A DNA stretch of 64,000 nt from contig NZ_CP034550.1 in NCBI RefSeq assembly GCF_009498035.1, forward strand, positions 1,984,001 to 2,048,000, read 5' to 3'. The notes under the pieces were generated by a model. The model was given only the letters and a program-made list of their open reading frames with translations. It had not been told where the DNA came from and ran no database searches. This stretch comes from Saccharothrix syringae (GTDB lineage: Bacteria; Actinomycetota; Actinomycetes; Mycobacteriales; Pseudonocardiaceae). Shown piece by piece: positions 7,201-16,460 of this stretch. A program made the position numbers and the translations under genes. Every line of letters begins with the position of its first letter. Within the stretch, counting starts at the first letter, position 1.

Positions 7201-9519
7201 TCAGCGGCGGCGCACCAGCTTCACCAGGCCCTTGAACGTCTCCTCCAGCCCGGACGAGAACGGGTTGTCGTTGACCAGGTAGGTCCACGTCGTGTTCGGC
7301 CGGTGCACGCCCGCCTCCGCCAGGTGCACCCCGTCCTCGTCGATCTGGACCTTGGCGAAGGTCTCCTCCGCCTCGTCCCACGCGTCCGGCACGATCTTGT
7401 GGTAGGCCGGGATCGCCTCGCGGTGGAACTCGTCGAGCGGGTTCTGCCGGGCCAGCGCCCGCAGGTGGATGCCCTCCCGCAGGTCGGTCAGGAACACCAG
7501 GTGGTCGCTCCACCGCTGGTCGAGGTGGTGCAGCGCGATCAGCCGCGCCGCGGAGACCTTCAGCTCCTCGGGCAGCTCCGCCAGCTCCTCGGCCCGCTCC
7601 GGCCGGCGCTTGGACAGCTCGTGCCACGCGGCGTCGGTGCGCAGCACGTTGTCCCGGAACTCCAGGATCAGCTCGCGCTGGTGCTCGATCAGCTTGTTGT
7701 ACCGCCACGTGTTGCGGTGGATCTCCAGCTGCACGCCCTCGGCCACGCGCTGCGCGTGCTCGACCGTGTGCAGGGTGCCCGCGTCGGTGACGCGGCCGTC
7801 GTCGTCGATCTCGGTCGGCTCCTCGTGGTCGGGCACGTACTGCGTGACCAGGTCGTCCTGGAGCGAGGAGAAGAACACCGAACCGCCGGGGTCGCCCTGG
7901 CGGCCCGCGCGGCCGCGCAGCTGGTCGTCCAGCCTGCTGCTGGAGTGCCGCCCGGTGCCGATGACGTAGAGGCCGCCCAGCTCGGCGATGCGCTCGCGGT
8001 CGGTCGACTCGTGCCCGCCGAGGCGGATGTCCGTGCCGCGGCCCGCCATCTGGGTGGACACCGTGATGCGCTCGAACGAGCCCGCGTCCGCGATGATCGC
8101 GGCCTCCTCGGCGTCGTTCTTGGCGTTGAGGACCACGCACTCCAGGCCCGCCTCGGCGAGCTTGCGGGACAGCCGCTCGGACTCGGCCACGTCCAGCGTG
8201 CCGACCAGGATCGGGCGGCCCGTGGCGTGGACCTCCTCGATCTCCTTGACGATGGCGGCTTCCTTCTGCTCCAGCGTCGCGTACAGCCGGGGCGCCTCGT
8301 CCTCGCGGACGGTCGGCACGTTCGGCGGGATGACCAGCACTTCCAGCTTGTAGAAGTCCCGCAGCTGCTCGGCGACGGCCACCGCGGTGCCGGTCATGCC
8401 GCACACCGTGGGGTAGCGGCTGAGCAGGGCCTGGACGGTGATCGAGTCCAGCACCTCGCCCGCGTCGGTGGTGGCCACGTTCTCCTTCGCCTCGACCGCG
8501 GCCTGGAGGCCGTCGGGCCAGCGCTGGAGCTTCGCGATCCGGCCGCGGGTGTCGTTGATCAGGTGCACCTTGCCGTCGCGGACGATGTAGTCCACGTCGC
8601 GGTGCAGCAGGACCTGCGCGTGCAGGGCCACGTTGACCTTGGACAGCGTGGTGGAGACGTGCTCGTCGGAGTACAGGTCGATGCCGCCGAGGGCGCGCTC
8701 GACCAGCTCGCTGCCCGCGCCGGTCAGGTAGACGTTGCGCTCCTCGTCGTCGATCTCGAAGTGCAGGTCGCGGCGCAGCCGCTTGACCAGGTCGGCCAGC
8801 GCCGGGTCGACCGCCGGGCCGGCGGTGGAGCCCGCGAGCACCAGCGGCACGCGCGCCTCGTCGACCAGGACCGAGTCGGCCTCGTCGACCAGCGCGACCC
8901 GCGGTTCGGGCACGATCAGGTCCGCCACGTCGGTGACCAGCCGGTCGCGCAGCACGTCGAAGCCGATCTCGCTGACCGGGGCGTAGGTGACCTCGGCCTG
9001 GTAGGCGGCGCGGCGCTCCTCGGGCTTGGAGCTCTGGTTGATCCAGCCGACGCTGACCCCCAGCAGCTCGTAGAGCGGGCCCATCCACTCGGCGTCGCGC
9101 TGGGCGAGGTAGTCGTTGACCGAGACGACGTGGACCCGGTCGCCGCGCAGCGCGAAGCCGGCGGCGGCGATGGCGCCGGAGAGCGTCTTGCCCTCACCGG
9201 TCGCCATCTCGACGACGTGGCCTTCGAGCAGCCCGAGCGCGCCGAGGACCTGCACGTCGAACGGCCGCAGGCCCAGGGCGCGGTCCGCGGCCTCGCGCCC
9301 GAGCGCGCAGACCTCCACCAGCTCGGGACGGCCGAACTCGGACCTGCCGCGCAGCTCGGCGGCCGCGGCGGTCAGTTCCTCGTCGCTCAGCTGTTTCACG
9401 CGCTCGGCCCGCTCGTTCACCTCGTCGAGCAGCTTGCGGTAGGGCGTGAGGTCGGCGGAGCCGGGCTTCTGCGCGAACCGGCGCATCCGCTGCTTGAACC
9501 GTCCCAGGAGAGTGGTCAC
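7201..9519 (-). CDS. secA2: accessory Sec translocase ATPase SecA2
   Basis: 772 residues, shorter than housekeeping SecA (about 900-950) and close to actinobacterial SecA2. Walker A MATGEGKT is at residues 105-112. [12 protein letters not shown] provides the DEAD-type Walker B, and [12 protein letters not shown] and [10 protein letters not shown] are motor-domain-2 motifs. The preprotein cross-linking and helical scaffold regions follow, but the C-terminal zinc-binding tail of SecA1 is absent. It would power export of a subset of proteins through SecYEG at the membrane. The start GTG 9519 has TACGTT eight bases upstream, suggesting a leaderless mRNA. No dedicated substrate or accessory SecY is adjacent. 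Confidence 0.9.
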   Translation of the reverse strand: MTTLLGRFKQRMRRFAQKPGSADLTPYRKLLDEVNERAERVKQLSDEELTAAAAELRGRSEFGRPELVEVCALGREAADRALGLRPFDVQVLGALGLLEGHVVEMATGEGKTLSGAIAAAGFALRGDRVHVVSVNDYLAQRDAEWMGPLYELLGVSVGWINQSSKPEERRAAYQAEVTYAPVSEIGFDVLRDRLVTDVADLIVPEPRVALVDEADSVLVDEARVPLVLAGSTAGPAVDPALADLVKRLRRDLHFEIDDEERNVYLTGAGSELVERALGGIDLYSDEHVSTTLSKVNVALHAQVLLHRDVDYIVRDGKVHLINDTRGRIAKLQRWPDGLQAAVEAKENVATTDAGEVLDSITVQALLSRYPTVCGMTGTAVAVAEQLRDFYKLEVLVIPPNVPTVREDEAPRLYATLEQKEAAIVKEIEEVHATGRPILVGTLDVAESERLSRKLAEAGLECVVLNAKNDAEEAAIIADAGSFERITVSTQMAGRGTDIRLGGHESTDRERIAELGGLYVIGTGRHSSSRLDDQLRGRAGRQGDPGGSVFFSSLQDDLVTQYVPDHEEPTEIDDDGRVTDAGTLHTVEHAQRVAEGVQLEIHRNTWRYNKLIEHQRELILEFRDNVLRTDAAWHELSKRRPERAEELAELPEELKVSAARLIALHHLDQRWSDHLVFLTDLREGIHLRALARQNPLDEFHREAIPAYHKIVPDAWDEAEETFAKVQIDEDGVHLAEAGVHRPNTTWTYLVNDNPFSSGLEETFKGLVKLVRRR

Positions 9520-9527
9520 GGCACGGC

Positions 9528-9533
9528 AACGTA
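9528..9533 (-). promoter_or_regulatory. -10 element before secA2
   Basis: TACGTT on the minus strand, eight bases before GTG 9519, without a ribosome binding site between. Confidence 0.4.
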
Positions 9534-9753
9534 CGGCAAGCCCGCAACGTTCCGCACGTCACCCGGTTGACCGTTCACTCGGGGGAGGGCGTTGATCTTG
9601 CCGGGCAGGTCCGTAGAAGTGCGGGCGGTGTTGCGGCCGAGCGGGCGAAATTCGGGCGTTCCCGGACGAGGCGGTCCGCTCGGCACTGCGCACGGTGACT
9701 ACAGATCGATACCCTCTGGCTCCATCGGGTGACTGCGTCTCCCAGGGGGCGAG

Positions 9754-10638
9754 GTGCTGGACCGGTTCGTGCAGTGGCTGGACGACCTGCTGGCCGAAGA
9801 AGGCGCGGCGGCTGTGGTCAGGGCGGTGCTCGGCTTGATGTCCTTCGCCATGCTGCTGGCCGCGGTGTTCGGGAACGCCGCCGTCAAGGCCGGCGCGTTC
9901 GTCGTCACGACGCTCGTGGTGCTCTCGCTCGGCCTTGTCCTGCTCTCCAGGCAGCGGGTGCTGAAGAGGCGGGTCGAGGAGAACGTCGCCCTGGTGGCCA
10001 AGTACTCCAAGATGGTCGCGGACGACCGCCACCCGTCCTATCAGGTGATCAAGTGGGAAGAGCACCTCGTCGTCGAGGCCAACGGTGACGCGCGCAAGTC
10101 GCTCACCATCCGCGCCAAGGTGGTCAACGACCTCCAGGTCCTGCGCCTGGTCGAGGGCTGCCGCTGGCCGCAGCCCGCCCGCTACCGGTCGCGGGTGCGG
10201 GTTGACGTGCGGAAATTGCTGGTCGGAGACCTGCCGGGGGCGAGTTTGAGCACCACCAAAGCCTGGGTCGAGGACGGCAAGTTGGTGCTGATCGTGCACT
10301 TCCCGCGCCCACCGCGACTGGGTAGCGAGATCAACATCGCGATCGGGTTCGAGTGGCCGGGGCGATGTGAGCCGTTGGTGCGCAACAGGGTTCCCGAGGA
10401 CTTCGTCATGCGCTTCCAGACGCCCGTGGTCTACGCGTCCTACAAGGTGGTCCTGCCCCGTGGTACCGATGCTTACGTGGAGCCCGTCGGTTTCGACGAG
10501 AACGAGAACGGCTTCTTCGCCGGGCCGAGTGCTGAGGAGAACGGCCGGCCGGTGTTCCTCTTCGACGGTTTCGACCTGCCCGAGCGGCGCACCATCGGAA
10601 TGCGGCTGGAACTCAAAGGGCGGGGCGTCACAGTGTGA
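9754..10638 (+). CDS. hypothetical membrane-anchored protein
   Basis: 294 residues. Two hydrophobic segments near residues 20-42 and 45-65 form a hairpin in the membrane, followed by a soluble domain of about 220 residues rich in beta-strand patterns (for example VRVDVRKLLVGDLPGASL and FVMRFQTPVVYASYKVVLP). There are no catalytic motifs I recognise. The start is GTG 9754, with GGGGGCGAG immediately upstream as ribosome binding site. The gene is monocistronic: a strong terminator overlaps its stop codon, and SecA2 is divergent. Confidence 0.7.
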   Translation: MLDRFVQWLDDLLAEEGAAAVVRAVLGLMSFAMLLAAVFGNAAVKAGAFVVTTLVVLSLGLVLLSRQRVLKRRVEENVALVAKYSKMVADDRHPSYQVIKWEEHLVVEANGDARKSLTIRAKVVNDLQVLRLVEGCRWPQPARYRSRVRVDVRKLLVGDLPGASLSTTKAWVEDGKLVLIVHFPRPPRLGSEINIAIGFEWPGRCEPLVRNRVPEDFVMRFQTPVVYASYKVVLPRGTDAYVEPVGFDENENGFFAGPSAEENGRPVFLFDGFDLPERRTIGMRLELKGRGVTV

Positions 10639-10651
10639 CGCCCCGCCCTTT
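10615..10651 (+). terminator. perfect 17-bp hairpin overlapping the stop codon
   Basis: Arms 10615-10631 and 10635-10651 are exact reverse complements (AAAGGGCGGGGCGTCAC and partner) with a three-base loop. The stop codon 10636-10638 lies inside the right arm. A short T run ends the stem. Confidence 0.85.
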
Positions 10652-10797
10652 CGAGTGACCCACTACCGATTATTGACCGTCATTGCCGCTTTCACCGCCG
10701 GGGAAATCCTCGGTGAAATAATTTTCATTTTTCTGCATCGTCGACACGGGTGCGCAGATTAGTTCCAGGTGGTGTCGAATAGCAAATCGAGTCTAAG

Positions 10798-12093
10798 TCA
10801 CTTCTTGTCTCCCCGGTGCGTCTCCGGCAACCCGAGCACGGAGGCCAGCGTCACCAGCCCCATCACCAGCAGGAACGCCGACACCGACAGCGACGACCCG
10901 GTGGCCGCCAGCAGCGCCGCCATGATCACCGGCGTCCCACCGCTGACCAGGATCGACGCCAACTGGTACGCCAGCGACGCCCCCGAGTACCGCAGGTGCG
11001 GCGCGAACAGCTCGGCCAGGTACGCGGCCACCGGCCCGTACACCAGGCTCGACCCGATCCCCGACACCGTCAGCGCCACGAACAGCAGCCCCAGCGACGC
11101 CGTGTCCACCAGCCAGAAGTACGGGAACGCCCACACCGTCATCGCCACCGCGCCGACCACGATCAGCGGCCGCCGGCCGTGGCGGTCGGACCAGCGGCCC
11201 GCCAGCAGGATCACCGGCACGGACAGCAGCGACGACAGCAGCGTCACCACCAGCACCGGGTTGCGCGCCAGCCCCAGCTCCCGGGTCGCGTAGTCCAGCA
11301 CCCCGGCGATGCTGACGTAGAACACCGCGTTGGACGCGAACATCAGCCCGGCGCCCAGCAGCACGGGCCGCTTGTGGGTGCGCAGCACCTCCGACAGCGG
11401 CGCGACCGGCGCCTCGCCCCGCCGCTCCTTGATCTCCCGGAACACCGGGCTGTCCTCGACCTTCAGCTGGATGAACAGCACCACGGGGAACAGCAGCGCG
11501 CTGGCCAGGAACGGCACCCGCCAGCCCCAGGTGGCGAACGACGCGGCGGGCACCACCGCGCCGACCACCAGGAACGCCACGTTGCCCAGGATGACCCCCA
11601 GCGGCACCCCGGCCTGGCCGAAGGTCCCGGCGAACCCGCGCCGCGCCGGACCCGCGGTCTCGGTCAGCAGCAGCACCACGCCGCCCCACTGCCCGCCGAC
11701 GGCGATGCCCTGGAGGAACCGCAGCAGCACCAGCAGCACCGGCGCGCCCACGCCGATCGACGCGCTGGTCGGCAGCAGCCCGATCAGGAACGTCGCGGTC
11801 GCCATCAGCGCCAGGCACGTCACCAGCGCGGGCTTGCGGCCGAGCCGGTCGCCGACGTGCCCGAACACCAGCCCGCCCAGCGGCCGGGCGACGAACCCGG
11901 CCCAGAACGTGCTGAACGACAGCAGCAGCCCGACCAGCGGCGACGCCTCCGGGAAGAACAGCTTGGGGAACACCAGCGCCGCGGCGGTCGCGTAGATGAA
12001 GAAGTCGTACCACTCCAAGGAGGATCCGACGAGCCCGGCGGCCATGAGCTTGCGCAACGTGCGGCGCTGGTCGGGCGGGGCGGTCGTGACCAT
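10798..12093 (-). CDS. MFS transporter, metabolite:H+ symporter (MHS) type
   Basis: 431 residues with about twelve membrane helices. The N-terminus has the MHS signature GSSLEWYDFFIYA, and GHVGDRLGRKP and SDRHGRRP are the two MFS loop motifs. It starts at ATG 12093, eleven bases after the carboxylase stop, with AGGGATA as ribosome binding site, so the two genes form an operon. The likely cargo is an organic acid that feeds, or is exported by, the carboxylase pathway; the actual substrate is unknown. It is a paralogue of the transporter at 1703-3034. Confidence 0.83.
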   Translation of the reverse strand: MVTTAPPDQRRTLRKLMAAGLVGSSLEWYDFFIYATAAALVFPKLFFPEASPLVGLLLSFSTFWAGFVARPLGGLVFGHVGDRLGRKPALVTCLALMATATFLIGLLPTSASIGVGAPVLLVLLRFLQGIAVGGQWGGVVLLLTETAGPARRGFAGTFGQAGVPLGVILGNVAFLVVGAVVPAASFATWGWRVPFLASALLFPVVLFIQLKVEDSPVFREIKERRGEAPVAPLSEVLRTHKRPVLLGAGLMFASNAVFYVSIAGVLDYATRELGLARNPVLVVTLLSSLLSVPVILLAGRWSDRHGRRPLIVVGAVAMTVWAFPYFWLVDTASLGLLFVALTVSGIGSSLVYGPVAAYLAELFAPHLRYSGASLAYQLASILVSGGTPVIMAALLAATGSSLSVSAFLLVMGLVTLASVLGLPETHRGDKK

Positions 12094-12104
12094 GCTTATC
12101 CCTC

Positions 12105-15074
12105 TCACCAGGTGTCCACGAAGGGACGTTTCTTGCCGGTCCGCGCGGGCACGGGCCCGCAGGTCAGCAGCGAACTGATCCAGCGCCGGGTGTCGGCGGG
12201 GTCGATGACGTCGTCGATCTCGAACGCGGACGCCACGTTCAGCGCCTTGCCGTGCTCGTAGGCGGCGGCGACCATCGCCTCGAACGCCTCGCGGCGCTGC
12301 GCGGGGTCGTCGATGGCGTCCAGCTCCCGCCGGTAGCCCAGCCGCACGGCGCCCTCCAGCCCCATCGGGCCGAACTCGCCGCTGGGCCACGCCACGGCGA
12401 ACCGGGGCGCCCGCAGGCTGCCCGCGGCCATCGCCTGCGCGCCCAGCCCGTAAGCCTTGCGCAGCGCCACGAAGCCGAACGGCACGTCGAGGTTCGCGCC
12501 CGCCACGAGCAGGCGGGTCAGGTGCCGCACGGTGGCCGTGCGCTCGGCGTCCGGCCCGACCATGAACCCCGGCGTGTCGCACAGCGACACCACCGGCAGG
12601 TCGAACGCGTCGCACAGGCGCAGGAACCGCGCGCCCTTGTCGGCGGAGTCGGAGTCGATGGCGCCGCCCAGCCACGCCGGGTCGTTGGCGATCAGCCCCA
12701 GCGGCCTGCCCTCGACGCGCACCAGGGCGGTGACGATCCCGCGCCCGAACGCCGGGCGCAGCTCCAGCACCGACCCGGTGTCGGCCAGCGCGTGCACCAC
12801 GGTGCGCACGTCGTAGGCGCGCACCCGGTTCTCCGGCACGGCGTGCCGCAGCACCCGCTGGTCGCCGCACTCCCAGGCGGGAACCGGGCCCTGGAAGTAG
12901 GACAGGTACTTCTTGGCCACCGCGACGGCCTCGGCGTCGTCGGACACCAGCACGTCGACCACGCCGTTGGGCACCTGGACGTCGACCGGGCCGACCTCCT
13001 CGGGCCGGAACACGCCCAGCCCGCCGCCCTCGATCATCGCCGGGCCGCCCATGCCGATGGTGGCGTCGCGGGTCGCGATGACCACGTCGCACGTGCCCAG
13101 CAGCACCGCGTTGCCCGCGAAGCAGCGGCCCGAGGCCACGCCGACCAGCGGCACCAGCCCGGACAGCTTGGCGAACAGGTGGAACGCCTGGCAGTCCAGC
13201 CAGCTGACCCCGCCGTGGTCGGTGTCGCCGGGCCGCCCGCCGCCGCCCTCGGCGAACAGCACCACGGGCAGCCGCTGGTCCCGGGCCAGCGCGAACATCC
13301 GGTCCTTCTTGGCGTGGTTGCGGATGCCCTGCGTGCCCGCGAGCACCATGTAGTCGTAGGACATGGCCACGACCTGCCGGCCGTTCACCCGGCCCACGCC
13401 CGCCACCAGCCCGTCCGCGGGGGTGCGCTCGACCAGCTCGTCCAGCGACCGCCGGCGGCGCTGCGCGGCGATCGCCAGGCCGCCGTACTCGACGAAGTCG
13501 GTGCACAGGTCGGCGATGTTCTCCCGGGCGGTGCGCCGCCCGGCCGCGTGGCGCCTGGCCTCGGCCTCCGGGCGGGCGAAGTCGTGCCGGGCCAGCACCT
13601 CGGCCAGGTCCGGCCGCACCTCGTCCGGGTCGACCTCGCCCGCCTTCTCCTCCACGGCCACGTCCACGCCCTCGGCCAGCAGGGCGCCCTCGGCGACGGT
13701 GTCGCCGACCGACACCAGCACCCGCGCGTCGCCGACCCGCACGACGTGCTGCATCTTCATCGCCTCGACGACGACGGTGCCGTCCTCGACCGCCACGACC
13801 GTGCCCTGCACGGGGGCGCGCGCCCCGGTGTCCTCGCGCGGCAGCGAGTCCACCAGCCCGGTGTGCGCCCGCCAGAAGTCCGGGTGGTCCAGCAGGTCGC
13901 GCAGGAACGCGATGTTGGTCCGCGCTCCCTCCACGGCGAACTCGTCCAGCGCCCGCCGGGCCCGCTTGAGCAGGGTGTCCCGGTCGTCGGCGTGCACCAC
14001 GACCTTGGCCAGCAGCGGGTCGAAGCCCAGGCCCGCGCGGTAGCCGACCGAGGCGTGCGTGTCGACCCGCACGCCCGGCCCGGTGGGCGGCGTGAACGTC
14101 GTCAGCCGGCCGGTCGAGGCCAGGCCCACCCGCAGCTGCAGGGCCCAGCCGCGCGGGGTGTGCGCGAGGTCGGGCTCCACCTCGGCGGCCAGCAGGAGCT
14201 GCGCGCGGACCAGGTCGAGCCCGGTGACCTGCTCGGTGACGGTGTGCTCGACCTGGAGCCGCGGGTTGGCCTCCAGGAACGCGAACCGCCCGTCCGGCGC
14301 CACCAGGAACTCCACCGTGCCCAGGCCCGTGTACCGCACGGCGCGCGCGATCGTGGCGGCCGCGTCGTGCAGCGCGCTCCGCAGCCCGGGGGACAGGTGC
14401 GGCGCGGGCGCGACCTCGACCAGCTTCTGGTGGCGGGCCTGGAGCGAGCAGTCGCGGTCGCCGAGCACGGTCGTGCCGACGAGCTGCACCTCGACGTGCC
14501 GGGCGGGTTCCAGCAGCTCCTCCGCGTACACCGCGTCGTCGCCGAACGCGGCCAGCGCCTCGGCCCGGCACCGCTGCACCGCGGCGTCGAGGTCGGCCAG
14601 GTGCCGCACCACGCGCACGCCCTTGCCGCCACCGCCGGCCGCGGCCTTCACCACCACCGCGCCGTGCGCGCGGAAGAACTCCTCGAACCCGTCGCCGGCG
14701 CCCGCCAGGACCGGCACGCCGACCTCGGCGGCCAGCTCCCGGGCCCGCCGCTTGTCGCCCAGCAGCTCCAGCACCTCGGGCGGCGGGCCGACGAAGGTCA
14801 GGCCGGCCTCGGCGCACCGCCGGGCGAAGCGGGCGTTCTCGGCCAGGAAGCCGTAGCCGGGGTGCACCAGGTCGCAGCCCGCGGCGGCGGCGACCACCGC
14901 GTCGACGTCGAGGTACGCGCGCCCGTCGGGCAGCCGCACCGCGCGGTCGGCGAACCGGGCGTGCGCGTCGTCGGAGTCGGTGACCAGCGCGACGGTGCCC
15001 CAGCCCAGGTCGGCGGCGGCCCGCAGCACGCGGACGGCGATCTCACCCCGGTTGGCGACGAACAGCGTGGGCAC
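12105..15074 (-). CDS. fused acyl-CoA carboxylase (BC-BCCP-CT in one chain)
   Basis: 989 residues combining three activities. Residues 1-430 form biotin carboxylase, with the glycine-rich ATP-grasp loop KAAAGGGGKGVR and EANPRLQVEHTVTE. A biotin carrier segment follows, with VEAMKMQ and biotinyl Lys440. The carboxyltransferase with crotonase folds spans about 480-989 (GGGGRPGD, GAQAMAAGS). It would carboxylate an acyl-CoA using bicarbonate and ATP. In most actinobacteria BC-BCCP and CT are separate subunits, so the single-chain form is less usual. The start is GTG 15074 behind a perfect AGGAGG. A TetR-type operator overlaps the leader, and the gene is followed by an MHS transporter. The acyl substrate is not determinable here. 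Confidence 0.85.
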   Translation of the reverse strand: MPTLFVANRGEIAVRVLRAAADLGWGTVALVTDSDDAHARFADRAVRLPDGRAYLDVDAVVAAAAGCDLVHPGYGFLAENARFARRCAEAGLTFVGPPPEVLELLGDKRRARELAAEVGVPVLAGAGDGFEEFFRAHGAVVVKAAAGGGGKGVRVVRHLADLDAAVQRCRAEALAAFGDDAVYAEELLEPARHVEVQLVGTTVLGDRDCSLQARHQKLVEVAPAPHLSPGLRSALHDAAATIARAVRYTGLGTVEFLVAPDGRFAFLEANPRLQVEHTVTEQVTGLDLVRAQLLLAAEVEPDLAHTPRGWALQLRVGLASTGRLTTFTPPTGPGVRVDTHASVGYRAGLGFDPLLAKVVVHADDRDTLLKRARRALDEFAVEGARTNIAFLRDLLDHPDFWRAHTGLVDSLPREDTGARAPVQGTVVAVEDGTVVVEAMKMQHVVRVGDARVLVSVGDTVAEGALLAEGVDVAVEEKAGEVDPDEVRPDLAEVLARHDFARPEAEARRHAAGRRTARENIADLCTDFVEYGGLAIAAQRRRRSLDELVERTPADGLVAGVGRVNGRQVVAMSYDYMVLAGTQGIRNHAKKDRMFALARDQRLPVVLFAEGGGGRPGDTDHGGVSWLDCQAFHLFAKLSGLVPLVGVASGRCFAGNAVLLGTCDVVIATRDATIGMGGPAMIEGGGLGVFRPEEVGPVDVQVPNGVVDVLVSDDAEAVAVAKKYLSYFQGPVPAWECGDQRVLRHAVPENRVRAYDVRTVVHALADTGSVLELRPAFGRGIVTALVRVEGRPLGLIANDPAWLGGAIDSDSADKGARFLRLCDAFDLPVVSLCDTPGFMVGPDAERTATVRHLTRLLVAGANLDVPFGFVALRKAYGLGAQAMAAGSLRAPRFAVAWPSGEFGPMGLEGAVRLGYRRELDAIDDPAQRREAFEAMVAAAYEHGKALNVASAFEIDDVIDPADTRRWISSLLTCGPVPARTGKKRPFVDTW

Positions 15075-15083
15075 TTCGACCTC

Positions 15084-15099
15084 CTGAGCGACCGCTTAG
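15084..15099. promoter_or_regulatory. TetR-type operator, copy 1
   Basis: CTGAGCGACCGCTTAG differs at two positions from the 16-base palindrome found at 18298 and 29130. It sits directly upstream of the carboxylase ribosome binding site, where a bound repressor would block transcription. Confidence 0.6.
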
Positions 15100-15147
15100 T
15101 ATGTGACCCCGGTCGCATACTGACACCTGGACTTAGCGTTAGTCCAG
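15098..15147. promoter_or_regulatory. two further palindromes in the carboxylase/spo0M divergent region
   Basis: At 15098-15121, 11-base arms AGTATGTGACC and GGTCGCATACT are complementary with one mismatch around a two-base centre. At 15127-15147, CTGGACT and AGTCCAG form perfect seven-base arms around seven bases. Both lie in the 147-base gap between two divergent genes and could bind regulators. Confidence 0.45.
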
Positions 15148-15221
15148 AGGGAACCGATCCACCCACCGAGGCGTCCTTGGGGCATTCGGGTCGCAGGGCG
15201 TGGAGTTCAGGAGGCACCACC

Positions 15222-16142
15222 GTGGTTTTCAAGAGGATGTTGCGCGCGTTCGGGGTCGGCGGTCCCACGGTCGACACGGTGCTGGCCAACCCGAACGTCC
15301 GGCCGGGCGAGCTGCTCGGCGGCGAGGTCCGCATCGCGGGCGGTGACCACCCGGCCGACATCGACCAGGTGAAGCTCTCGCTGGTCACCCGCGTCGAGGT
15401 GGAGAGCGGCGACAACGAGCACAACCGCACCGTCGAGTTCGCCCGCGTCGTGGTGGGCCAGCGCATCACCGTCGGACCGGGCCAGAACCTCGTGCTGCCG
15501 TTCCGGTTCCCGGTGCCGCTGGAGACCCCGCTGACCGTCGTGCACGGCCGGCCCCTGCACGGGATGACCATGGGCGTGCGCACCGAGCTGGAGGTGCGCG
15601 GCGCCGTCGACCCGGGCGACCTCGACGCGTTCAACGTGCACCCGCTGCCGTCGCAGGAGCACGTGCTCAACGCGTTCGGCGCCCTCGGCTTCGGCTTCCA
15701 GCGGGCCGACTGCGAGCAGGGGCGCATCCACGGCGTGCCGCAGCAGCTGCCGTTCTACCAGGAGATCGAGTTCCGGCCCCCGGCCCAGTTCGCGCACCGG
15801 ATCAGCCAGCTGGAGCTGACCTTCGTGACCGACCCGCACCACCTGTACGTGGTGCTGGAGGCCGACCGCCGCGGCGGGCTGTTCCGGCAGGGCGGCGACA
15901 CGTTCGGCCACTTCGCCATGTCCCACGACGAGGCGCTGCGCACCGACTGGGCCGCGTTGCTGCACCAGTGGACGGACCAGGTCGCCCACCGCCGCGGCGG
16001 CCACCACGGCGGTGGCCACGGCGGTCACCACGGTGGGATCGGGGCCGGCGGGGTGGTCGCGGGTGCCGCGGCGGGCGTGTTCGGTGGGATGATGATCGGT
16101 GAGGTCCTGGACGAGGTCGGGGACTTCTTCGAGGGCGAGTGA
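15222..16142 (+). CDS. Spo0M-like (SpoOM) protein
   Basis: 306 residues of the Spo0M family, which adopts an arrestin-like beta-sandwich fold and affects development or sporulation control in Bacillus; its role in actinomycetes is not settled. Seen here are the conserved opening VFKRMLRAFGVGG and the region VDTVLANPNVRPGELLGGEV. The C-terminal tail is unusual: about residues 260-280 are His/Gly-rich, then a short glycine-rich hydrophobic stretch (VVAGAAAGVFGGMMIGEVL) and an acidic end. The start is GTG 15222 with GGAGG nine bases upstream. The next gene follows immediately. Confidence 0.8.
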   Translation: MVFKRMLRAFGVGGPTVDTVLANPNVRPGELLGGEVRIAGGDHPADIDQVKLSLVTRVEVESGDNEHNRTVEFARVVVGQRITVGPGQNLVLPFRFPVPLETPLTVVHGRPLHGMTMGVRTELEVRGAVDPGDLDAFNVHPLPSQEHVLNAFGALGFGFQRADCEQGRIHGVPQQLPFYQEIEFRPPAQFAHRISQLELTFVTDPHHLYVVLEADRRGGLFRQGGDTFGHFAMSHDEALRTDWAALLHQWTDQVAHRRGGHHGGGHGGHHGGIGAGGVVAGAAAGVFGGMMIGEVLDEVGDFFEGE

Positions 16143-16153
16143 CGGGAGGCGCC

Positions 16154-16426
16154 GTGGGCGTCGACGGTGTGTTCAGCGCTCTGGCCGCGGGACTCGTGAT
16201 CGGCCTGCTCGGCAAGCTCGTCGTGCCGGGCAGGCAGGCCATCCCGCTGTGGTTGACCGTCGCGGTCGGCATCGTGGCGGCGTTCCTGGGCACGGCGGTC
16301 GCGCGGGCGTTCGGGGTCGAGGAGACCTCGGGGCCGGACTGGATCGAGATGGCCGTGCAGGTGGGCATCGCCGCGCTGGGCGTCGGGCTGGTGGCCGGGT
16401 TCCACGGCACGAAGTCGAGGCGCTGA
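16154..16426 (+). CDS. small membrane protein, transglycosylase-associated (GlsB/YeaQ)-like
   Basis: 90 residues with three hydrophobic segments: GVFSALAAGLVIGLLGKLVV, a central LTVAVGIVAAFLG and a C-terminal IAALGVGLVAGF. The GLLGKLVVPGRQ turn resembles the transglycosylase-associated protein family of small stress-linked membrane proteins. GTG 16154 has GGGAGG five bases upstream and is preferred to GTG 16139, which would overlap the Spo0M stop. Probably co-transcribed with spo0M. No enzymatic function is implied by the family name. Confidence 0.65.
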   Translation: MGVDGVFSALAAGLVIGLLGKLVVPGRQAIPLWLTVAVGIVAAFLGTAVARAFGVEETSGPDWIEMAVQVGIAALGVGLVAGFHGTKSRR

Positions 16427-16460
16427 CGGGTCCCGTTCGCCTGCCGGGGAGAATGCCGGC

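Noticed and set aside
12252..15200. Long plus-strand frame running from 12252 into the Spo0M gene
   Set aside because: Only its last part (from 15222) is the Spo0M gene; the upstream extension is antisense to the carboxylase.
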